A DNA stretch of 40,052 nt from Gemmataceae bacterium. Its GTDB lineage: Bacteria > Planctomycetota > Planctomycetia > Gemmatales > Gemmataceae. Under the pieces are notes generated by a model, which was not told where the DNA came from, made no database searches, and saw only the letters and a program-made list of their open reading frames with translations. This document shows, piece after piece, positions 15,173 to 21,718 of the stretch. The DNA lies in the NCBI GenBank assembly GCA_009697105.1, contig SIAQ01000040.1, forward strand, positions 1-40,052, given 5' to 3'. Made by a program: the position numbers and the translations under genes. Each line of letters begins with the position of its first letter. Within the stretch, counting starts at the first letter, position 1.

Positions 15173-15997
15173 ATGAACGATCTCGCGTCACAATTGCGAT
15201 CTGGCAAACTGCTGCTCATGGATGGCGCCATGGGCACGGAACTTCAGCGTCGCTGCCGGATGCCGCATCTCGTTGACCTGGCTACTTGCAACCATACCGA
15301 ACCCGCGATTGTGCATGAAATCCACGCGGACTATCTACGTGCGGGTGCACAAGTTCTGCTGACAAACACCTTTCAAGCTAATCCAGAAACTCTGCCGCCG
15401 GATCAACTCCGCTCAACGTGGGAGTCGGCACTTGCATTGGCACGCAATCACACACAGCCGCATTTCGTGCTAGCGGATGTTGGCCCCGTACGCGAAGTCA
15501 CCGATACCTTCATGGGGATGCTGCGTTCCGTGTCATCCCATGTTGATGGAATATTGCTAGAAACGTGGTCGTCAGCGACGGCCCTTCTCCAGGTTGCCGA
15601 GCGATTGGAGGTTGGCGCCCCATTGCTCATTTCGTTTACGTTTCGACAAATGGGCGACTTGACAACATTCGCCGGTGATTCGCCCGAAGTATGCGCCGGG
15701 GCGGCATCGGCGGCGGGTGCCTTGGCCGTGGGCGTGAATTGTGGATGCGATATCGGATTCGCGGAGACAATCGAGATCGTGCAGCGGTACCGAAAGGTGT
15801 GCGACCTCCCGATCTTCGCGCGACCGAATGCAGGCACGCCGATTCGCGGAAAAGACGGATGGGAATACGAAATGTCAGCGGCGCAGTTTGCCCGCGGCAT
15901 ACAAGCACTGATTGAAGCAGGCGTGGTGGTGATCGGCGGATGCTGCGGAACCAAGCCGACTCATATTCGGGCGATATATGATGAAATGTTGAAGTAA
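15173..15997 (+). CDS. Homocysteine S-methyltransferase family protein
   Basis: This 274-residue protein is a single zinc-dependent homocysteine-binding barrel (pfam S-methyl_trans), like the N-terminal module of MetH, MmuM or BHMT. It begins with LLLMDGAMGTELQRR (13-27). The zinc ligands are visible as Cys190 in GVNCG and the Cys257-Cys258 pair in IGGCCGTKPTHIRAI. The family moves a methyl group from a donor (S-methylmethionine, betaine or a cobalamin partner) to homocysteine, making methionine. With no folate or cobalamin domain, the donor cannot be told. The start ATG is directly at the border of the upstream repeat, with no Shine-Dalgarno sequence. An in-frame GTG at 15122 would begin inside the repeat and add residues translated from it, so it is rejected. 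Confidence 0.87.
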   Translation: MNDLASQLRSGKLLLMDGAMGTELQRRCRMPHLVDLATCNHTEPAIVHEIHADYLRAGAQVLLTNTFQANPETLPPDQLRSTWESALALARNHTQPHFVLADVGPVREVTDTFMGMLRSVSSHVDGILLETWSSATALLQVAERLEVGAPLLISFTFRQMGDLTTFAGDSPEVCAGAASAAGALAVGVNCGCDIGFAETIEIVQRYRKVCDLPIFARPNAGTPIRGKDGWEYEMSAAQFARGIQALIEAGVVVIGGCCGTKPTHIRAIYDEMLK

Positions 15998-15998
15998 G

Positions 15999-16036
15999 AA
16001 AGCCCAAAGGTTCGGAGTACCTCACCCTTGGGCTTT
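15999..16036. repeat. GGTGAGGTACTCCGAACC hairpin repeat (copy A), likely bidirectional terminator
   Basis: AAAGCCCAA and TTGGGCTTT at the ends pair, extending inward to a 13-bp stem with one G-U around the loop GAGGTACTCCGA. It lies exactly between the convergent homocysteine methyltransferase and rpmA genes. In both directions the stem ends in TTT, so termination for both is plausible. Confidence 0.8.
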
Positions 16037-16044
16037 ACTGAAAT

Positions 16045-16302
16045 TTACGCTTGCGGCGGGCTTTCGACGATGGCGATGCGTTTGCCGTTGCTTTGGAACT
16101 CGACCTTGCCATCGACGAGAGCGAATAGGGTATGATCACGGCCCATGCCAACGTTGCGGCCGGGATGAAATCGGGTGCCGCGTTGGCGGACGATAATGCT
16201 GCCAGCGGAAACCGTTTCTCCGCCGTAGGCTTTAATGCCGAGACGTTTCGCATTGGAATCGCGGCCGTTGCGGGTTGAGCCTTGGCCTTTCTTATGTGCC
16301 AT
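16045..16302 (-). CDS. rpmA: 50S ribosomal protein L27
   Basis: This 85-residue protein is a canonical bL27, a basic protein near the peptidyl-transferase centre of the large ribosomal subunit. It begins [20 protein letters not shown], the conserved N-terminal tail reaching toward the tRNA acceptor ends, followed by [21 protein letters not shown] and [20 protein letters not shown]. It has no N-terminal extension requiring processing. AGAGGCAGG lies just upstream of the ATG. In most bacteria rpmA follows rplU (L21). Here the gene upstream is an unrelated secreted protein about 90 bases away, so the usual pair is split. A palindromic repeat lies in that gap. Confidence 0.97.
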   Translation of the reverse strand: MAHKKGQGSTRNGRDSNAKRLGIKAYGGETVSAGSIIVRQRGTRFHPGRNVGMGRDHTLFALVDGKVEFQSNGKRIAIVESPPQA

Positions 16303-16327
16303 TGTCCTGCCTCTTTTGATTGAGATC

Positions 16328-16388
16328 GTTTAGCCGCTTGCCTATGGGGAGCGCCACGGTCGGGCTTACCAAAGGCAAACGCCTTAAC
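16328..16388. repeat. Decayed TTTAGCCGC-type palindrome
   Basis: GTTTAGCCGCTTGCCTATGG (16328-16347) and the inverted right arm (16369-16388) match at about 15 of 20 bases. It lies between the secreted protein gene and rpmA, on their common direction of transcription. Confidence 0.5.
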
Positions 16389-16392
16389 ATAA

Positions 16393-17190
16393 TCAGTTCT
16401 GTTTTTCCTCAATTTTTTGAGGTTTGGCAATTGTACGAGTCGCCGCCCGATAAATCCACTGGGGCGGTGAGACAAATTCGATATCGCGTGAATCGAGCGA
16501 AAAACGATCGCCTTTGCGCTTAAAATTCAGCTGCAATGTTTTGTATTGCGTAATCTGTCGTAACCCAGGCGTTAGGGCGTCGACTTCAACGGCACCGTTG
16601 CTGATACCGCGGACAAAGATGCTGAACCGCGTCGTGTCGGCCAACTCTTTGTAGAGCGGATCACGTTTCTTCGGATCGGCCGGCCCGGCATCCCAAATCG
16701 CCACACCCGTGATCGGCCGCGGAAACGCCTCGTCTACCGGCTTCGACGCGGGAATCGCAAATTTTGAGATCATGACTGTGTTCTTGATATCTTGATAGCC
16801 TGTCGGATCCTCGATCTTCCGAATCATCTCCTCGGCAGTGATCAGAATTTCGTCGCGGTAAATCCCTGGGTTGTCCAACGTAACGATCTCGAAATACGGC
16901 GACACCTCTTGCGGCTTACCGGACCGATTGACAAGTTGATACCAAACGTACCAACAAAGGCGATCGCCGCGAGTCGGGAGGTTGACCTTGATGATGCGCG
17001 GATCCTTGAACCGCACGTCCATGGCCCAGATAAGGTTGTCCTTGTCAAGGAGGGACCGTTGCGCTGATGCTTCACGTTCGTTGAAATTACGTGTGCCCTG
17101 AGCAGGCATAATTCCCACGATCGTCGCCAAGCCGAGCACGATAAGTAGCAGCGGCGTGCAGAGTCGGACTTTTTTGAGGCAGTCAAGCAT
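16393..17190 (-). CDS. Exported protein of unknown function
   Basis: This 265-residue protein starts with a membrane/signal segment (MLDCLKKVRLCTPLLLIVLG, continuing LATIVGIMPAQG). The mature part describes a soluble, strand-rich domain with strings such as LIWAMDVRFKDPRIIKV, CWYVWYQLVNRSGK, SPYFEIVTLDN and FSIFVRGISNGAVEVD. The arrangement looks like a protein that compares text-like beta strands, but I recognise no family and no catalytic motif. The C-terminus is basic and Lys-rich (PQKIEEKQN). Because it precedes rpmA with only a decayed repeat between, the two may be cotranscribed, without any functional link being evident. Confidence 0.7.
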   Translation of the reverse strand: MLDCLKKVRLCTPLLLIVLGLATIVGIMPAQGTRNFNEREASAQRSLLDKDNLIWAMDVRFKDPRIIKVNLPTRGDRLCWYVWYQLVNRSGKPQEVSPYFEIVTLDNPGIYRDEILITAEEMIRKIEDPTGYQDIKNTVMISKFAIPASKPVDEAFPRPITGVAIWDAGPADPKKRDPLYKELADTTRFSIFVRGISNGAVEVDALTPGLRQITQYKTLQLNFKRKGDRFSLDSRDIEFVSPPQWIYRAATRTIAKPQKIEEKQN

Positions 17191-17726
17191 CGATTTCTTT
17201 CTCAGAGATGAGCGAGGAAACAGGCGTCAATCGAAACACACCTTCGTTCCTTATAAGGTGATGGATCGCTCAGGTCAAGGCGGAAACTTGCGGAGGTTTA
17301 CGTAGGTTCGCCGTCGCCACTGCATTTCAGGATTCGATCCGACTCGATCCGATCGCGGAGGACAATAGAAAGTAAACACCATAAAAAAGACCTGATGCTG
17401 ATGGTTTCAGCGAATAATGCTCTGCCCTCAGCGGTTTGCTTGAGTTGACACATTGTTATCTGGTTGTCCCCGGCCACCTAGGCTTCCTTGCTTGTCAGTT
17501 CGGGTTTGTCGATTGTATCGATTGCGCCAAACGGACGGGTTGCACGAACCATGCGGGATGCCATTCTGTCGTGGACGGGTGGGAATGCTGGACGGAACTG
17601 GGCGATGATGTAGTGTCGGGGATGGTTTTACGCTGCTGCGAAATCCCGGTTTCTTCCGATTGGCGCTCGTGTGGGATAGTTCGATCGCTCCACTGCGATC
17701 GTTTATCATAATAAGGGTTCAATACC
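17191..17726. other. 536-base gap without a convincing gene
   Basis: This is the gap between the divergent exported-protein gene and the adaptor gene. Two opposite, fully overlapping frames (17428-17709 minus and 17436-17711 plus) exist, but neither has a ribosome binding site, family resemblance or normal composition. The only structured element found is the small inverted repeat at 17682-17701. Confidence 0.5.
17682..17701. promoter_or_regulatory. Inverted repeat near the adaptor gene promoter (possible operator)
   Basis: CGATCGC (17682-17688), six bases, then GCGATCG (17695-17701) form a symmetric site. It is followed directly by TTTATCATAATAAGG, which resembles a -10 region, 25-40 bases before the ATG of the export operon. 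A dimeric regulator could bind here. Short symmetric GC sites also occur by chance. Confidence 0.3.
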
Positions 17727-19058
17727 ATGAAAAAAATATTGACGCTGGTGTTGCTGACATGTGCAGTCGGCGGAGGAGTTTACTGGTACGTCAACAACTC
17801 AGGGCCGCAGCATCTGTCGGAGAAGTCGCTAAAGTTCAACGAGGTTCGCCGCGTGACGATTCGCGACATCGTCAGCGCGACTGGCTTCGTCGAGCCGAGC
17901 GAAATCATCATCGTCTCGGCGGAGATGCCGGGGATAATCGCGAAGATTCACGTTAGTATCGGCGATGCGTTGGGCGAACACAAGGATCTAGCCAGGCTCG
18001 ATGATCGCAGGATCAACCTTAAAGTTGAGGAAGCCAAGAACAACGTGCAGATGGCGCAGGCGGCGTATAAGCAAGCCGAGTCGGCCCTTGCCCAGGCGGA
18101 TGCGGTCTGCGAGGCGGCGGCGCGAAACCTGAAGATTCAGATGGAAACCGCGAAAGCTGCTCCTGCCTTCCGCACCGACCGCGAGCTTGCTGAGGCCCAG
18201 CATCAAACTGCACTGGCCGGTATTAGGTTCGCCAAGGCGGGCATCGAGGTCGCCGATGCCAAGACGAAAGCCGCCAACACCGCTCTTCGCGAGGCAACGC
18301 TGGCTCTCGACATGACGAAAATCAAAACGCCCGGCACGTCTGGCGAACGCAAGTTCCAGGTGCTCGATCGCAAGATTCACGAAGGGCAGATGGTCGGCCC
18401 CCAGAGCGGTCCGCTCTTCACGCTCGCCGGAAGTCTTGAGACCGTCGAGGTCCACACACAAATCGTCGAAGGCGATATCAACAAGATTCGCGAAGGGCTG
18501 ACGGTCTCGTTCCTCGTCAAAAACTATCGCGATGAGGAGGAAGAGGTATTTACCGGCCAAGTGATGCGTATCCGCCCCATGGCGACGATGACGAAGCCGG
18601 CGGTTTATTACGACGCCATCGTCGAAGTCAAAAACCGCAAAGACCCGATGACGAAGGATTGGCTGTTGCGGCCGGGCATGACCATGTCGGTCGATATTAT
18701 CCGGCGTGAAGCAAAGGACGCCTGGCGAATCCCCGTCGATGCACTGAACTTTAAGCTTGAACCCGCGTATCAGGACGCCGCCGCCAAGGCGAGGTTGGAA
18801 GAATGGAAACGCCGGTCCGACCACGAAGATTGGCGTGCACTGTGGACCTGGGATGTGAATGCCAAGCGGGCGCACCCGACATTCGTGCGACTCAGTGGTA
18901 AAAAGAATGGCGAATTGGGATTGAAAGATAGCGAAGGCAACGAGATACTCGAGTGGGAACCCGGCACCGAGCCGACGGGGCCGCTACGTGTCATCATCGA
19001 TGCTCCGCCCTCGCGACCGCCGGGAATCTTCGACCAGCCGGCGAATGTGAAAATCTAA
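17727..19058 (+). CDS. Membrane-fusion (periplasmic adaptor) protein, MacA/HlyD-like
   Basis: This 443-residue protein has one N-terminal membrane anchor (MKKILTLVLLTCAVGGGVYW). A lipoyl-like half-motif (GFVEPSEIIIVSAEMPGIIA) follows, then a long alpha-helical hairpin (about residues 95-195, rich in Ala, Lys and Glu), then a beta-barrel part with VGPQSGPLFTLAGSLETVEV and DINKIREGLTV. This is the order of MacA/HlyD adaptors, which link an inner-membrane transporter to an outer-membrane channel. The C-terminal 90 residues are longer than usual and contain a Trp-rich insertion (WKRRSDHEDWRALWTWDVN). AAGGG lies 9 bases before the ATG. The ATPase and permease genes follow, so this is the first gene of an export operon. 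No outer-membrane channel gene is present. Confidence 0.9.
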   Translation: MKKILTLVLLTCAVGGGVYWYVNNSGPQHLSEKSLKFNEVRRVTIRDIVSATGFVEPSEIIIVSAEMPGIIAKIHVSIGDALGEHKDLARLDDRRINLKVEEAKNNVQMAQAAYKQAESALAQADAVCEAAARNLKIQMETAKAAPAFRTDRELAEAQHQTALAGIRFAKAGIEVADAKTKAANTALREATLALDMTKIKTPGTSGERKFQVLDRKIHEGQMVGPQSGPLFTLAGSLETVEVHTQIVEGDINKIREGLTVSFLVKNYRDEEEEVFTGQVMRIRPMATMTKPAVYYDAIVEVKNRKDPMTKDWLLRPGMTMSVDIIRREAKDAWRIPVDALNFKLEPAYQDAAAKARLEEWKRRSDHEDWRALWTWDVNAKRAHPTFVRLSGKKNGELGLKDSEGNEILEWEPGTEPTGPLRVIIDAPPSRPPGIFDQPANVKI

Positions 19059-19077
19059 GAACATAGAATTATTCGAA

Positions 19078-19137
19078 TTTCCGCTTGCGGCTCAGCGCTC
19101 ACTGCGTGTCATGCGAGCGCTGAGCCGCAAGCGGAAA
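19078..19137. repeat. Perfect 23-bp-arm palindrome inside the export operon
   Basis: The left arm (19078-19100) starts TTTCCGCTTGCGGCTCAGCG and is exactly matched by the right arm (19115-19137), with a 14-base loop. It lies between the adaptor and ATPase genes, where a strong hairpin could attenuate or stabilise parts of the mRNA. It is related to the palindrome at 13475-13538. Confidence 0.88.
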
Positions 19138-19163
19138 ACGCCCGCGAGTCAAAGGATGGAACC

Positions 19164-19877
19164 ATGCGAATCGTCATCGAATTGGCGGATGTCACGAAAA
19201 CCTACGACAGCGGCGCCGCTGAAGTGAAGGCGCTTCGCGGCGTATCGCTCACGATTCAGAGCGGCGAGTTTGTCACCATTCGCGGTTCGAGCGGGTCCGG
19301 CAAATCGACGCTTATGAACATCCTCGGCTGCCTCGATCGGCCGACGACGGGCGAATATTATCTCGATGGAGAAAATGTGCAGCGCATGTCGAAGGCGTCG
19401 CTCGCTGTCATGCGCAATCGCAAATTGGGCTTCGTCTTTCAGGGGTTCAATCTGCTCAAACGCATGAGCGCCATCGAGAACGTCGAACTGCCCTTGCTCT
19501 ATGCGAACGCGACCCCTGCGGACCGCAAAGCACGCTCGCTGGAAATGCTCGACCTCGTTGGCTTGAAGGGCAGGTCGCACCATCTGCCGAACCAGATGTC
19601 GGGCGGTCAGCAGCAGCGCGTGGCCATCGCGCGGGCCCTCGTCAATCGCCCGCAGATTCTGTTTGCCGACGAACCGACGGGAAATCTCGACACGAAGACG
19701 GGCCAGGAGATTCTAACGGAGTTCCACCGCTTGAACCGCGAGCTTGGCCAAACGATCGTGCTGGTGACCCACGACATCGCCGTGGCTGAGAGCGCCCCAC
19801 GCCAGATCACTGTGCGCGACGGCCTCATCGCCCACGACTTCCGCAAAGACGCCAGCAGCGTAATGCTGGCGGGGTGA
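19164..19877 (+). CDS. ABC transporter ATP-binding protein (MacB/LolD type)
   Basis: This 237-residue ATPase has the complete nucleotide-binding fold: Walker A GSSGSGKST (41-49), Q-loop in VFQGFNLL (91-98), signature SGGQQQR (146-152), Walker B ILFADEPTGNLD (165-176) and the H-loop in VTHD. The sequence around VFQGFNLLKRMSAIENVELP is typical of the MacB/LolD/FtsE group. In that group the ATPase drives conformational change in a FtsX-type permease rather than classical transport through the membrane. AAGGATGG precedes the ATG. The adaptor is upstream and the matching permease downstream. In most MacB proteins ATPase and permease are fused; here they are separate. Confidence 0.95.
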   Translation: MRIVIELADVTKTYDSGAAEVKALRGVSLTIQSGEFVTIRGSSGSGKSTLMNILGCLDRPTTGEYYLDGENVQRMSKASLAVMRNRKLGFVFQGFNLLKRMSAIENVELPLLYANATPADRKARSLEMLDLVGLKGRSHHLPNQMSGGQQQRVAIARALVNRPQILFADEPTGNLDTKTGQEILTEFHRLNRELGQTIVLVTHDIAVAESAPRQITVRDGLIAHDFRKDASSVMLAG

Positions 19878-19895
19878 TGCGAAGGAAATACGTAT

Positions 19896-20025
19896 TAACC
19901 ACAGAGGACACAGAGAACACAGAGGAAATGCGCGGAATTGTGAAAGCGGTCTATTACGATTCGGCTCGGTTGGTTCGTTTCTATTCCATGTATTTCCTCT
20001 GTGTTCTCTGTGGCCTCTGTGGTTA
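19896..20025. repeat. Inverted CACAGAG repeat between ATPase and permease genes
   Basis: TAACCACAGAGGACACAGAG (left, 19896 onward) is mirrored by a right arm ending at 20025 (CTCTGTGTTCTCTGTGGCCT and on). The 60 bases between the arms are unrelated. Near-identical CACAGAG tracts recur in many unrelated bacterial genomes and produce spurious proteins containing TTEATENTE. A half copy lies at 31707-31736. Confidence 0.85.
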
Positions 20026-20060
20026 GATGGATTTGCATTGTTTTCTTACGTGGATGTGCC

Positions 20061-21272
20061 ATGAACCTACTCACCGCCTTCAACATGTCGATCAACGCGC
20101 TCATCCTGCACAAAGGACGATCGACGCTGACCAGCCTCGGCATCATCATCGGCACCGGGGCGGTTATCTCCATGGTCTCCGCTGCCGGAGGCGCTCGCCA
20201 AAAACTCGACGAACGGCTCGACAACGTCGGCAAGACGCTCATCATCATTCGGGCCGGCTCACGCACGCAGAACGGCACGCTCGCCGACATCAAGCCGCTC
20301 ACCAACGACGAAGCATCGACTCTCCGCAAGCAACTCCGCAATCAAACCCTGGGCTTGGCCGAGGTGCAAGCGACCATCCGCCCCGTTTCGACACGCACAC
20401 GCAACTGCGTCACCATGGTCGTCGGCACCAGCCCCGACATGCAGAAAGTACGCACCTGGGTCTTGCAATATGGTCGATTCCTGACCGAAGAGGATCTGAA
20501 GAAACAAGCCGGCTTCTGCGTGATCGGCCAAACCGTGCGCGATAAGCTTTTCCCCGACATGCCCAACCCCGTTGGCCAAATCGTTCGCGTCGATAGCTTA
20601 CAACTGCGCGTCATCGGCGTGCTCGAAGGCAAAGGCCGATCGCCCATCGGCGGCGATCAGGACGACCAAATCTTCATTCCCCTCAACACGCTCCAGCGCA
20701 AACTCGTCGGCATCGAGAGCCTGAGCATGTTGCTCACGTCGGTGGAAAGCGTCGATCGGCTCGAACGGACCAAAGAAGAAATATCCCGCATCCTGCGCGA
20801 GAAACGCAGAGTAAAGAAGGGGCTGGAAGATTTCGATGTCTCCAGCGTTCAAGAAATGGCCGAGATCGCCGTCGTCATGACGCGTACCATGCAGTTCCTG
20901 ATCGGCATCATCGCCTCGATCTCGCTCTTCGTCGGCGGCATCGGCATCATGAACATCATGCTCGTCTCCGTCACCGAACGCACCCGCGAGATCGGCATCC
21001 GTATGGCGATCGGGGCAACGCCGAGCGATATCCTTACACAGTTTCTCATCGAGGCCGTCGTACTGTCGTTGTTGGGCGGTGTGATCGGTATCACTCTCGG
21101 CATCGGCGCCGCCACCGCGCTTGCCTGGGTCGCCAAATGGCCGATCTTTATCGACTACTCGATGGTCCTGCTTTCCTTCGCCGTCTCCGGCGGCGTCGGC
21201 GTCTTCTTCGGCTACTATCCCGCACTCAAGGCCTCGCGGCTCGACCCAATCGAAGCGCTGCGGTATGAGTAA
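20061..21272 (+). CDS. MacB-like ABC transporter permease (FtsX type)
   Basis: This 403-residue protein starts with a cytoplasmic stretch and a first helix (STLTSLGIIIGTGAVISMVS), followed by a periplasmic MacB core domain of about 220 residues. Three C-terminal helices come next (near TRTMQFLIGIIASISLFVGG, FLIEAVVLSLLGGVIGITLG and SMVLLSFAVSGGVGVFFGYY). The FtsX motif ERTREIGIRMAIGATPSDIL lies between the first two of these helices, and the end is the usual YPALKASRLDPIEALRYE. This 1+3 topology is typical of MacB/LolC-like permeases that transmit force rather than pass substrate through the membrane. The preceding frame is open through a repeat, so ATG 20061 is chosen for its alignment to the family start. 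The Shine-Dalgarno sequence is weak. Confidence 0.93.
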   Translation: MNLLTAFNMSINALILHKGRSTLTSLGIIIGTGAVISMVSAAGGARQKLDERLDNVGKTLIIIRAGSRTQNGTLADIKPLTNDEASTLRKQLRNQTLGLAEVQATIRPVSTRTRNCVTMVVGTSPDMQKVRTWVLQYGRFLTEEDLKKQAGFCVIGQTVRDKLFPDMPNPVGQIVRVDSLQLRVIGVLEGKGRSPIGGDQDDQIFIPLNTLQRKLVGIESLSMLLTSVESVDRLERTKEEISRILREKRRVKKGLEDFDVSSVQEMAEIAVVMTRTMQFLIGIIASISLFVGGIGIMNIMLVSVTERTREIGIRMAIGATPSDILTQFLIEAVVLSLLGGVIGITLGIGAATALAWVAKWPIFIDYSMVLLSFAVSGGVGVFFGYYPALKASRLDPIEALRYE

Positions 21273-21274
21273 TG

Positions 21275-21566
21275 AAAGCCCAGTGGGTGAGGTACTCCGA
21301 ACCCCTGGGATGAATGCGCATTTCCAATCAATTGTTTCCAATCGTTGGGAATGCAAGAAATGCAACGGTAAATAGTAAACGGTAAATAGTAAATGACAAA
21401 GTGCTACCGTTCCATGCCGGCGCGATTGTAAGAGCATTTTACCTTATCATTTATCGTTTACTATTCACTATTTCTCGTTGCAATTCAATGACGACAAAAG
21501 AACGTTAATTCAGCATCTTCGCTTGGGGACAGATCCCAGGGGTTCGGAGTACCTCACCCACTGGGC
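21275..21566. repeat. Composite inverted element bounded by GGTGAGGTACTCCGAACC repeats (copies B and C)
   Basis: Copy B (21275-21311) and inverted copy C (21533-21566) are identical over 34 bases, starting GCCCAGTGGGTGAGGTACTC. Inside them is a second nested inverted repeat: GTAAATAGTAAACGGTAAAT around 21366 against ATTTATCGTTTACTATTCAC around 21450. The whole 292-base unit could fold into one long hairpin. It has no transposase gene, so it resembles a MITE-like unit. It fills the gap between the permease and DUF4139 genes. Confidence 0.8.
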
Positions 21567-21718
21567 GTCCGCCTTTTTCTCCATCGCGGCAATCCAATCC
21601 CTCTTCCAATTCGTCTTCATTTCGTATACATTCAACCACCCAACCTTACCAGTCGGCAAAATTGCGCGATTTTGGATAGTCGCGCTCGGCAATGCCTTTT
21701 TTCATCCGGGAGATCGTT

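Noticed and set aside
17428..17711. Two opposite overlapping frames of about 90 codons in the 17.2-17.7 kb gap
   Set aside because: They overlap entirely, have unusual composition and no start signals; neither resembles a protein family.
19895..20341. Minus-strand frame of 148 codons
   Set aside because: Its end is translated CACAGAG repeat (TTEATENTE type) and the rest is antisense to the permease gene.
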